From Candidatus Rifleibacteriota bacterium (GTDB lineage: Bacteria; Riflebacteria; Ozemobacteria; Ozemobacterales; Ozemobacteraceae), in NCBI GenBank assembly GCA_029564115.1, contig JAKQQP010000651.1, positions 1-34,369 on the forward strand: a stretch of DNA of 34,369 bases. Direction: 5' to 3'. The position numbers and the translations under genes were made by a program. Below the pieces are notes generated by a model, which was given only the letters and a program-made list of their open reading frames with translations, was not told the origin of the DNA and ran no database searches. Every line of letters starts with the position of its first letter. The stretch's first letter is position 1. Positions 8,619-16,841 of the stretch are shown here, in pieces.

Positions 8619-9461
8619 ATGAACGACCAGGCATCCTCACTCAGAAGACTGAAACAACTGGCCGATCAGTCACTGGCACAAAGCACCCCAGAGACAGCCG
8701 AAAGTTTTTTATCGGAAGTCGCCAGACCATCTCCGTTTGCAGCTGTTGCATTGATAATTCCCGACATGCCCGGCGCACAATTTCCACCTGTTACCAGCTG
8801 GGTTTCAGGGATCATGCAGTTTTCGCCCCGTGCATGCTTCTGGGATCAAGCTGGCATGATCGATAAAATTTCGATTCCGCAAACCCAGATCCGCCTGCGC
8901 TACCCTGTTCCAGTCAGAATAAACGCAGGACTTACGCCACTGACAATACTTCCTCAGCAGCAGGATTTTTCTGATCTTCCCCACAAAGCGGAAGAAGAGA
9001 GATTTGGCTTTTTGCGACACGTCATTCGAAGCTTGAAAAGCTCATCGGAGGTCTGGATAAGCATAAGAGCCGACGAGCTGCAAAGCTGTGCCAGCATATT
9101 GCACGCAACAGATGCGGTATGCATAATGGTGCCGCCGCATCCGGAAGCTATTTTGCGCTGTTACGAAACCGTTAAAAGCATTCATCTCTCCGGTTATTTT
9201 TCTCCTATCGGACTGCTCGACTTCATCAGCCCCAAATCCGCTCCACAGGAGAGTTCCAGTAACCGAATAAAAATTGTTGCAAAACAATTTTTGGCGCTTG
9301 ACCTCGTAACTGCCGGAATGGTACTTTCTAACTGCACATATCTGCCGCCCGAAAATGAGCCCAGTTTAAGAAGCAGAATTTCAGCCATTGAAAGCGACTC
9401 AAAAGATTTTTTGTATTGTCTGAGCGAAGGTTTAATTTATCAATTGCCGGGGATGATCTAA
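8619..9461 (+). CDS. FlhG-like protein without P-loop, carrying the DQAxxLR FlhF-activator motif
   Basis: This gene is not a named family member; it lies between flhA and flhG. The 280-aa protein opens with MNDQASSLRR, so residues 3-9 match the DQAxxLR motif that in known FlhG/YlxH proteins is the N-terminal helix stimulating the FlhF GTPase. By hand, residues 143-235 align without a gap to residues 153-245 of the neighbouring FlhG, with about 19 identities in 93. These include the AxD, Y..K and VAxxFL positions. The Walker A Lys and Gly residues are absent from the N-terminal third, and the switch Asp (D158 of FlhG) is S148 here. No signal peptide or membrane segment is seen. It is probably a cytoplasmic SIMIBI-fold pseudo-ATPase acting with FlhG and FlhF. 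Homology is inferred by eye and the function is a hypothesis. Confidence 0.75.
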   Translation: MNDQASSLRRLKQLADQSLAQSTPETAESFLSEVARPSPFAAVALIIPDMPGAQFPPVTSWVSGIMQFSPRACFWDQAGMIDKISIPQTQIRLRYPVPVRINAGLTPLTILPQQQDFSDLPHKAEEERFGFLRHVIRSLKSSSEVWISIRADELQSCASILHATDAVCIMVPPHPEAILRCYETVKSIHLSGYFSPIGLLDFISPKSAPQESSSNRIKIVAKQFLALDLVTAGMVLSNCTYLPPENEPSLRSRISAIESDSKDFLYCLSEGLIYQLPGMI

Positions 9462-9464
9462 TCA

Positions 9465-10403
9465 ATGAACGATCCGATTATCAAGCCCATCGAGGCCATA
9501 ATAGCTGAAACGCGCAAAGAGATTCAGCCGTTTGTCTTCAAGCGCCTCGAAGCCAGAACTCCCCGCAAGGCCGGCGAAAAAATTGCACGCACCATAACCG
9601 TAACTTCAGGAAAAGGTGGCGTCGGGAAAACCAGTCTGGTAGCCAACATGGCTATATGTCTGGCTCAAGCCGGCCAGAAAGTTATTATTCTTGACGCCGA
9701 TCTTGGGCTCGCCAATATCGATGTGATATTTGGCATCAGACCCAAACACAGCCTGATGGACGTATTGAACGGCAGCATGAACATCGACGAAGTCATGGTT
9801 CAGGGGCCGCACGGCATACAGATAATTGCCGGTGGCTCAGGGGTTGCTGAACTGGCTGATATCGAAAGCGAGCAGGCTCAGAGACTTTTCAGTCAGCTGC
9901 GCTTTCTTGAAGACAAGGCAGACTTTCTTCTGATAGATACTGGCGCCGGCATCAGCGACAGCGTCATTTCTTTCTGTCAGGCTGCCGATCAGATAGTCGT
10001 CATCACCACCACCGAGCCCACAGCACTGGCGGATGCCTATGGCATCATCAAAATTATCAGCTCACGCCGCCCTGAAAGCCACGTTTCAGTGCTGGTGAAC
10101 CGTGTTGAAACCGACGAAGAGGGCTTACAGGTGCATTCGCGTCTGGCGCGGGTGGCGAATGAGTTCCTAGGGTTTCAGGTGCACCACCTGGGAACCCTCC
10201 CTCAAGATCGCAACATGCACATTGCTGTCAGACAGCAGACCCCTCTAATGTTGTTTTCACCAATGTCGCCAGCGGCGACAGGTCTGCGGAAGATTGTTTC
10301 GCAAGCGTTTCATGAAGTACCTGACACTCTGCCCGAAAATGACCCTGAAGGTTTTTTTTACAGGCTCGCGAAGTTGTTTAAAGGAGGTAAAGCACAACAA
10401 TGA
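9465..10403 (+). CDS. flhG: MinD-like ATPase FlhG (FleN/YlxH)
   Basis: FlhG is a SIMIBI ATPase that controls flagellar number and position together with FlhF. The 312-aa product has a deviant Walker A at S48-T56 (SGKGGVGKT), the DADLGLANIDVIFG block near 77-90, a switch II at D158 (IDTGAG) and an amphipathic C-terminus (GFFYRLAKLFKGG, about 296-308) like the membrane-targeting helix of MinD/FlhG. The N-terminal 47 residues before the P-loop lack the DQAxxLR helix usually found there. The start at 9465 follows the preceding gene by three bases. The stop overlaps the flhF ATG (ATGA). The order flhG-flhF is the reverse of the common flhF-flhG. Confidence 0.93.
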   Translation: MNDPIIKPIEAIIAETRKEIQPFVFKRLEARTPRKAGEKIARTITVTSGKGGVGKTSLVANMAICLAQAGQKVIILDADLGLANIDVIFGIRPKHSLMDVLNGSMNIDEVMVQGPHGIQIIAGGSGVAELADIESEQAQRLFSQLRFLEDKADFLLIDTGAGISDSVISFCQAADQIVVITTTEPTALADAYGIIKIISSRRPESHVSVLVNRVETDEEGLQVHSRLARVANEFLGFQVHHLGTLPQDRNMHIAVRQQTPLMLFSPMSPAATGLRKIVSQAFHEVPDTLPENDPEGFFYRLAKLFKGGKAQQ

Positions 10404-12046
10404 GTTTTCAACATTACGACAAAGTTGTTGGCGATACCTTTTTTGAAGCAAATATGAAAGCCGAAAATAAATTTGGCAAGGGCAACTTCGAAATAATCGC
10501 CACGAAAAGAGTAAAGCACCTCATTTATCTTGGTTTTGGGCACAAAGAGATGGTTGAACTGACAATCTGTGTGCACAGCCTGCCCCGTCCCGAGCGCAAA
10601 AACGCCGTCGCTCCTTCTCGCCCTCTTCCTTCTGAAGAGTTAAGTATGCCACGCACTATTTATTCGACTATCCCTGAAACCGACAAAGCTTTGCCTCCAG
10701 CTGCCCCGGCATTTAGAACAGCCCCACCAGCCAGTCCTTCACTCGACGCGGCTCCCCAAACAATGACCAGGCCTGCTGCCGGCAAGATAAAACAGGCCGA
10801 TGGGCAAGCACCGGTAATCGACCGGACAGCGATCAAAAACTATGCCCGCAATCAAAAACCTGTGCACCACTCTCATTCAGCACGAGAAATACACGGGTTG
10901 CGTTCCAACCAGGAAGGGGACCAGGACCCACGGCCACAAAAAATAGGGCAAGACAGCGGGCTCCAGGAAGACCAGATACAGGACATTCTGTCGCATCTGT
11001 ATGCAGTAAAAACCGAGCGGCAAAAAATCGACCAGATTGCCGGTAAAATAGGAAGAAGCAGTTCCACCTGCAGTGCCAGGTCAGCTGCTTCTGAAAACAG
11101 TCAGGATTCTACTGCCACTGTTTCGGCCCCAGAGGTCGAAAAAATGACGAAAATGTTTGAAATGGTCGAGTCTAAAATGGGCACTATTCTTGCCGCTCTG
11201 CAAAAAATGAACATCGATACCGGCAAAGTAATCGATCGTGAAACACCAGATCTGCCAAAAGGACTCTTCGAGGTCAAAAAAGAACTGCTTGCCATGGAAA
11301 CTCCAGCCGAGGTTGCCGACGATCTGGTTTCAAATCTTCGCATACAGTTGCCTAAATCAGCGTTGACTATTCCCAATGAAGCTTTCAGAGCCACGACCTC
11401 CTGGCTCGAACAAAAACTGAAATTTTCATCGGAAATAAACCTGCGCGAAACAACAGGCCCCAACATCGTTGTTCTTATCGGGCCCACTGGCGTTGGTAAA
11501 ACTACCACTATTGCCAAACTTGCGGCAGCTTACGGGCTCAACGCAAAATTTCGCAACTCTGTGGCTCTATTCACCATGGACACATTCAGAATCGGTGCTA
11601 CAGACCAGCTACAACATTATGCGCAGATCATAGACGTCGACATGGAGGTCTTATACAGGCCCGAAGACGTCGACAGCGCCCTGACCAGACACCAGGACAA
11701 GAGTCTGATCATCGTCGATACTGCTGGTCGCTGTCAGAAAGACACCCAGGAGCTCAGTGAACTCAGAAGTTTTATAGATCGCCTTCCCTCTGCTTCAAGG
11801 TATCTGGTTCTTTCAGCAACTTCGAAATACACCGATATGCTCGACACCATAAAGTGTTTTGGCAGGGTCGGTTTCGAGCACATCATTTTCACCAAAGTCG
11901 ATGAAACCAACACTATCGGGCCTCTACTCGCAGTGCTTTTCAAAACGGGCAAATCCCTGGCATACATAACCAATGGTCAGAAAGTTCCTGACGACTTCAG
12001 GCCTGCCGGCTTCGACTTTTTTACCAACCGGCTTTTTGCCGCCTGA
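10400..12046 (+). CDS. flhF: SRP-type GTPase FlhF
   Basis: FlhF is a third member of the SRP GTPase group (with Ffh and FtsY) and marks the site of flagellum assembly. The 548-aa product has an N-terminal B domain (about 1-60), a long disordered Pro/Ala/Gln-rich stretch (about 70-240), and the NG domain from about 270. G1 is GPTGVGKTT at 361-369, G2 is the DTFRIGATDQL block, G3 is DTAGR, G4 is TKVDE and the closing loop is NGQKVPDD. All nucleotide-binding elements are intact. It is longer than most FlhF proteins because of the linker. AAAGGAGG lies about 12 bases before the ATG, which overlaps the flhG stop. Confidence 0.94.
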   Translation: MSFQHYDKVVGDTFFEANMKAENKFGKGNFEIIATKRVKHLIYLGFGHKEMVELTICVHSLPRPERKNAVAPSRPLPSEELSMPRTIYSTIPETDKALPPAAPAFRTAPPASPSLDAAPQTMTRPAAGKIKQADGQAPVIDRTAIKNYARNQKPVHHSHSAREIHGLRSNQEGDQDPRPQKIGQDSGLQEDQIQDILSHLYAVKTERQKIDQIAGKIGRSSSTCSARSAASENSQDSTATVSAPEVEKMTKMFEMVESKMGTILAALQKMNIDTGKVIDRETPDLPKGLFEVKKELLAMETPAEVADDLVSNLRIQLPKSALTIPNEAFRATTSWLEQKLKFSSEINLRETTGPNIVVLIGPTGVGKTTTIAKLAAAYGLNAKFRNSVALFTMDTFRIGATDQLQHYAQIIDVDMEVLYRPEDVDSALTRHQDKSLIIVDTAGRCQKDTQELSELRSFIDRLPSASRYLVLSATSKYTDMLDTIKCFGRVGFEHIIFTKVDETNTIGPLLAVLFKTGKSLAYITNGQKVPDDFRPAGFDFFTNRLFAA

Positions 12047-12090
12047 ACATCTCGACTCTTTTGTCAACAGAGTATCGGGATTTAATTATT

Positions 12091-12142
12091 TTCCCCTTTT
12101 TGACGATTTGCTGTATAATTGTTACTCTGTTGCAGCATGCTG
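12091..12142 (+). promoter_or_regulatory. Possible promoter upstream of cheA
   Basis: A perfect TATAAT (12114-12119) lies in the 128-base gap after flhF. The matching -35 position at 17 bases (TTCCCC, 12091-12096) is poor. A TTGACG nearby (12099-12104) is too close to the -10 to pair with it. A perfect ten-base palindrome CAGCATGCTG (12133-12142) follows and could be an operator, but short palindromes occur by chance. Confidence 0.4.
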
Positions 12143-12174
12143 TTTAAAAACATTAGCTATTGCCGAGGCATTTG

Positions 12175-14460
12175 ATGGATATTGATCTTTCCCAATACAT
12201 GGGAATGTACGTCGACGGTTCGCGCGAGAACCTCGATATGATGGACAAGTTTCTGCTTGCCCTTGAGCAGGATCCCAGCAACCTGGAAGCTGTTGGTGAG
12301 ATTTTCAGGGCTGCTCACACCCTCAAGGGGATGTCGGCAACGATGGGTTTTGAAAAAGTCGCGCATCTCACCCATGAAATGGAAAACATCCTCGACCAGC
12401 TGCGCAACCACAAGTCAGACGTCACACCGGCGATTATCGACGTGCTCTTCGAGACCTTCGATGTTTTGCGAATACTTGTCAACGACAGCATCGAGGCGAC
12501 AGATTCAAATATAGATCTTAATCAGATTATTCAGAAGCTTGCTGACGCCCCCAAGGGCAAGACTTCGCCAGGCAAAGACGAGCCAGTAAGCGTGGAAAGT
12601 ACTGCCGGTGTTTCAGCGGCAGCAACCGGAGCCGATGACCAGGCACAGTTGTCGATAGATCTGGCAGATATCACTATGAATGAATTCGAACAGCAATTGC
12701 TGCTCGAAGCTCATCAACGCGGCTCAAAGATTTTATTGATCGTGATCACCCTTGTCCAGGACTGCCTGTTAAAAGCTCCCAGAGCTTTTATGGTTACTCG
12801 TGGCCTGGAAGAACTCGGGTTTGAAATAATCAAATCGGTACCTGACACCAAAGACATCGAAGAAGAAAAGTTCGATCTCTCTTTCAAAATGGTGATTCTC
12901 GGAGATGCAGAACCAGAACAGCTCAAATACGCGATCGAGTCGATCTCAGAAATTGAGACTGTCAAAATAACTTCCCTGACTCCTGACAATTTCAGCAGCG
13001 TAGAAACTGCGCCGCTGCCGGCAAAACCAGAACCGGTCGCGACACCGTCGGCAAAACCCCAGGCTGGCACGCGAAGACCAGCCACCCAGGCTCCAGCAGC
13101 CAAAGACGAAAAACAGGCTCGTCAGCCCGAAGCCGGCGTTTCTCCGCCGCCGCGCCGCGCTACGCCCCCTGCACCAGCTGCCCCTGCCCCGGCCGCCAAA
13201 GTTCCGGTCATAGCTGCAGGGAAAGCGGCAGAACAGGCTGTTAAGCCGGCAGTGGTAGCTGACAAGCGCAGCAGCCAGACAGTTCGTGTCGACATGCGCC
13301 GCCTGGACGAATTGATGAACCTTGTCGGGGAGCTGGTCATAAACCGTACCCGCCTGGCAGACATTGGCGCAGCCCATAAACTGAAAGATCTCAACGAAAC
13401 ACTTACACGCGTTTCCCAGATCAGCTCTTCACTGCAGAACGTCGTCATGCAGGTACGCATGGTGCCAGTAGAACAGGTGTTCGACAGATTTCCGCGCATG
13501 GTTCGTGACCTTTCCAAAAAACTGAATAAAAAGATAAATCTGGTAGTCGAAGGCAAAGAGACCGAAATGGACCGCACCGTGATCGATGAAATCGGCGATC
13601 CGATGGTTCATCTCATTCGAAACGCCATAGACCACGGCATAGAGATGCCCGAAGAACGCGTAGCCAGGGGCAAGTCAGAGGTTGGCACAATAACTCTTGT
13701 AGCCAGACACGAAGGTAACAACGTCTTAATAGAAGTCATCGACGACGGCAAGGGGGTCGACCCGACTATCATCAGTCGCCTTGCCATCGAGCGCGGCCTT
13801 TATACATCTGAGCAGCTTGCCAAAATGCCTCCCGAAGAAATAATCAAGATCATTTTTCTGCCCGGTTTTTCGACGGCCAGAGAAGTCAGCGATCTTTCAG
13901 GGCGCGGTGTCGGCATGGACGCAGTTAAAGCCAAACTCGAGGATCTCAATGGCGTTCTCGAACTCGAATCGAAGGTAAATGAGGGCTCGCGTGTAACCAT
14001 CAAGCTGCCGCTCACCCTGGCAATTCTTCCTGCACTCATGGTTAAAGTCGGCCCCGAAATGTTCGCGATCCCCCTCGGTTCTGTCCTTGAAACCATGGAC
14101 ATCACCAGGCAGGACATCAACATCGTTCAGCACCAGGAAGTCACATTACTTCGTGGTGACGTTCTGCCGATAATAAGACTCAGAAATGTTCTTGGCGTGC
14201 CGACCAGCGAAGAAGACCAGAAGAACATCGAGGCCAAAACCGATGAAATATCGATCGTAATCTGTGCTTCCGGCGATAAACGTGCCGGCTTTATGGTAGA
14301 TGAACTTCTTGGGCAACAGGAAATTGTTATCAAGTCACTTGGCAACCTCCTTGGAGGGCTCCCGGGCATCATGGGGGCCACGATGCGTGGGGACGGAAGC
14401 ATAGCCCTGATCCTTGACATTCCGTCATTTTTCCAGAAAGGTCAGAGTATCCAAACATGA
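12175..14460 (+). CDS. cheA: Chemotaxis histidine kinase CheA
   Basis: CheA autophosphorylates in response to receptor signals and passes phosphate to CheY. The 761-aa product has an Hpt (P1) domain with H48 in AAHTLKG and a P2-like regulator-binding domain at about 165-265. A Pro/Ala-rich linker covers about 280-365, and the P3 dimerisation helices start near 370 (RLDELMNLVGELVINR). The P4 kinase has an N box (HLIRNAIDHGIE), a G1 box (DDGKGVD) and a G2 box (SGRGVGMD). The C-terminal P5 CheW-like domain starts at about 615. ATG 12175 was chosen because GAGG lies six bases upstream; an in-frame TTG at 12160 is less likely. The next gene repeats its first 260 residues. Confidence 0.95.
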   Translation: MDIDLSQYMGMYVDGSRENLDMMDKFLLALEQDPSNLEAVGEIFRAAHTLKGMSATMGFEKVAHLTHEMENILDQLRNHKSDVTPAIIDVLFETFDVLRILVNDSIEATDSNIDLNQIIQKLADAPKGKTSPGKDEPVSVESTAGVSAAATGADDQAQLSIDLADITMNEFEQQLLLEAHQRGSKILLIVITLVQDCLLKAPRAFMVTRGLEELGFEIIKSVPDTKDIEEEKFDLSFKMVILGDAEPEQLKYAIESISEIETVKITSLTPDNFSSVETAPLPAKPEPVATPSAKPQAGTRRPATQAPAAKDEKQARQPEAGVSPPPRRATPPAPAAPAPAAKVPVIAAGKAAEQAVKPAVVADKRSSQTVRVDMRRLDELMNLVGELVINRTRLADIGAAHKLKDLNETLTRVSQISSSLQNVVMQVRMVPVEQVFDRFPRMVRDLSKKLNKKINLVVEGKETEMDRTVIDEIGDPMVHLIRNAIDHGIEMPEERVARGKSEVGTITLVARHEGNNVLIEVIDDGKGVDPTIISRLAIERGLYTSEQLAKMPPEEIIKIIFLPGFSTAREVSDLSGRGVGMDAVKAKLEDLNGVLELESKVNEGSRVTIKLPLTLAILPALMVKVGPEMFAIPLGSVLETMDITRQDINIVQHQEVTLLRGDVLPIIRLRNVLGVPTSEEDQKNIEAKTDEISIVICASGDKRAGFMVDELLGQQEIVIKSLGNLLGGLPGIMGATMRGDGSIALILDIPSFFQKGQSIQT

Positions 14461-14488
14461 TTAGCGTGATAATCGAGGAGGTTTCGGG

Positions 14489-16066
14489 TTGAACCTGGAT
14501 CTTTCTGAATATATGGGTGCCTACATAGACGGCTCCCGTGAAAATCTCGATACTATGGACAAAATGCTGCTCAGCCTTGAGCAGAACCCCGCCAATCTCG
14601 ACGCTATCGAAGAGATATTTCGGGCAGCCCACACCCTGAAGGGCATGTCGGCAACCATGGGATTCGAGAAAATAGCACAGCTGACCCACGAGATGGAAAC
14701 GATTCTCGACAAGCTGCGCAGCCGGGAAATCGGGGTTACCGCGGTCGTAATCGACATTATTTTTGAAACCTTCGATGTATTGCGCACCCTGGTGAATGAC
14801 AGTATCGAATCGACAGACTCAAACATAGATATTTCTGAATTGTCTGCCAAACTATCGTCGATTGGCGTCGAACAAAATGCTTCACCGGCTGGCGACGAAC
14901 CCCACCACGCGATTTCAGAATCTCGGGGCTTCGACAACGACAGTCTGAATTTTGCCAGTGCAGACCTCAGCGACATGGAATTCAATGAACTCGAGCTCAA
15001 CAGTTTGCAGGAAGCCGAGACTGACGGAAGAAAAATAACCCTTCTACAGGTATCACTTGTAACAGACTGCCTCTTGAAAGGGCCAAGGGTTTTTATGATT
15101 CTTAGAACCCTCGACGACATGAACTGTGAAGTGATCAAGTCTTTGCCCGATGTGAAGGATCTCGAAAATGAAAAGTTCGACCGTTCCTTCAAAATGGTCG
15201 TCATTACCGATTCTGATGTTGAAGAGCTTCGAGATGCAATAGAATCCATTTCTGAGATTGAAAAGGTGATAGCTACCACTATTGCTTCGAGTGATGCCGC
15301 ATCGACTGAAAGCGCTGCTATAACAACGAATGTTGTGCCACCGGCACCGCCAAAAACTTCGCCGCCGCCAGCGCAAAATCCCCAGTCTACGCCAGAAAAA
15401 CAGAAAGTTGCCCCTAAACCTCCAGCAACAGCAGCGTCACCCACCGCCAAGCCACAGCAAGCGAGGCAGCCGGAGCCTGCCAAACCATTGTCGCAAGGGG
15501 GTTTTGCAGCCCCACCAGAAAGTTTTCAGACTGAAGTTTTTACGGCTGGCCCGCAAAATATGGGCGCCGACAACAAAGATTCCGACCCGGACGACGATGA
15601 AGACAAACAAAAAGAAATTATCGAGCTGGTGCAGCTGGTCACTTTTACGATGGCCGGCGAAACTTACGCCCTCGAAATTCAGGAAGTCGAAGCAATTATC
15701 AATCTGGTGCCAATAACGCGGGTTCCGAAAGCTCCGACCCACATAGATGGCGTCATAAATCTGCGCGGAGAAATAGTCCCTGTCATCAATACCAGGCGCC
15801 GTTTGAAGTTGTCTGAGACTGACCGCAAGCCGAGCAACCAGATCATCATTCTTTCGTTTGAAGAAGAAAAAGTAAAAGCCGGTTTCCTTGTCGACAGCGT
15901 CCAAGAGGTAATTCGTCTGCAGGAATCTGCAATCGAGCCTCCCAGCCGGGTCAGTGAAGGGGTTAACGTCGAATATCTTCGCGGTGTCGGCAAAATAGAT
16001 AACAAAATCATCATTCTTCTGAATGCGCACCGCATTGTTTTTGGCAAACAGTCAGAAAACAATTGA
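14489..16066 (+). CDS. Kinase-less CheA paralogue: Hpt-P2-CheW fusion
   Basis: The 525-aa product copies the first two domains of the upstream CheA: Hpt at about 1-110 with H48 in the same AAHTLKGMSATMG block, and a P2-like domain at about 175-265. It then has a Pro-rich linker (about 285-350), an acidic stretch and a CheW domain from about 378 to 520 (TFTMAGETYALEI, GVINLRGEIVPVIN). The P3 dimerisation and P4 kinase domains are absent and no remnant is visible. The start is TTG 14489, set seven bases after GAGGAGG (14475-14481). It is 28 bases downstream of cheA and surely co-transcribed. A likely role is a receptor-array coupling protein that can accept phosphate from CheA, either as phosphate sink or relay; this is inference. 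No separate cheW is in the window. Confidence 0.9.
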   Translation: MNLDLSEYMGAYIDGSRENLDTMDKMLLSLEQNPANLDAIEEIFRAAHTLKGMSATMGFEKIAQLTHEMETILDKLRSREIGVTAVVIDIIFETFDVLRTLVNDSIESTDSNIDISELSAKLSSIGVEQNASPAGDEPHHAISESRGFDNDSLNFASADLSDMEFNELELNSLQEAETDGRKITLLQVSLVTDCLLKGPRVFMILRTLDDMNCEVIKSLPDVKDLENEKFDRSFKMVVITDSDVEELRDAIESISEIEKVIATTIASSDAASTESAAITTNVVPPAPPKTSPPPAQNPQSTPEKQKVAPKPPATAASPTAKPQQARQPEPAKPLSQGGFAAPPESFQTEVFTAGPQNMGADNKDSDPDDDEDKQKEIIELVQLVTFTMAGETYALEIQEVEAIINLVPITRVPKAPTHIDGVINLRGEIVPVINTRRRLKLSETDRKPSNQIIILSFEEEKVKAGFLVDSVQEVIRLQESAIEPPSRVSEGVNVEYLRGVGKIDNKIIILLNAHRIVFGKQSENN

Positions 16067-16185
16067 AGCGTTTTTTCATTGTCAGGCAACAAGGCCGCTG
16101 CGGAGCGTCCCTCATAAAATTTGAGTTATTGAATTTCATGTGCTAAATTTTACGTGCGCATTCACACAAACCTTAGAGAGAACTA

Positions 16186-16503
16186 ATGTATTCAATAAAC
16201 AAGAGAGTACCTGACAAAATTCGAAAGTATTACATCTACCCTATTTCAGAGGGTTTATTTCTGGCGATTCTGGCGCTTCTTCTGACTTCTGTAACCGCTT
16301 ACTTCATTTATCACCATGCCCTGAAAGCCATTAAAGAAGAAATTAAAGATGGCCTGCTGCGAACCGCATCTGGAATTGCTGCCTGCCTCGATGGTGACCT
16401 GATCGCCTCTTTCGACGCCCCCGAAAAATCCGAGCTGCCGGCATACGGCGAAACCCTGGCTCTGCTGCAGAAAGCCAGACTTGCTACCAAGCACTGCACA
16501 TAA
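16186..16503 (+). pseudogene. Decayed or truncated membrane sensor protein
   Basis: The 105-aa reading frame has a basic N-terminus, one membrane helix at about 22-43 (EGLFLAILALLLTSVTAYFIY) and the beginning of an extracytoplasmic sensor-like region (ACLDGDLIASFDAPEKSELPAY), and then stops at TAA 16501. Membrane sensors that start this way are normally several hundred residues long. After the stop, short stretches in other frames look like leftovers of the same kind of domain: LRYGKLFY near 16529-16552 and NEPTSDGFQYIISAG near 16794-16838. A gene inactivated by several frameshifts or deletions is the best reading. A genuine small membrane protein is possible. The ribosome site is weak. Confidence 0.5.
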
Positions 16504-16841
16504 GGCAAAATTCTCCGCTTCATCAAACCTCCGCTACGGCAAACTGTTTTACCAGATAAAGCAGAAAAAGAGGAAACAACGGACAGGCCATCTCAAATCT
16601 GCTCAACCAGTAGCATCATGCAGTCTGCGCAGTGTACATTACTTGTCTGAGTGGCAATTATACTTTCAGGGGGGTACAAAAATCAATCAATAATTATAGC
16701 TGGTTCAGGCAAAAGTGATAGTTGTGCTTGTTCTCGGAGGGGGAAGGCGAGCATTATTAACGTTCAGATAAATCGCCACATCGCCGGATTGCGAACGAGC
16801 CGACCAGTGACGGCTTTCAATATATCATTTCTGCAGGAGCG
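16504..16841. other. Non-coding gap with possible gene remnants
   Basis: No intact gene is supported on either strand. Open frames here are short, rich in Ser/Arg/Lys and have no family signature. The only signal is the possible sensor-domain fragments in shifted frames described for the preceding pseudogene. No terminator is visible for the HEAT-repeat gene that ends here on the opposite strand. Confidence 0.5.

Noticed and set aside
12133..12142. CAGCATGCTG palindrome as an operator for cheA
   Set aside because: Ten bases is too short to claim without a second copy; it is only mentioned with the promoter.
14521..15483. 320-aa - strand open frame
   Set aside because: It lies wholly opposite the Hpt-P2-CheW gene, is Ser-rich in the way antisense frames usually are, and has no ribosome site.
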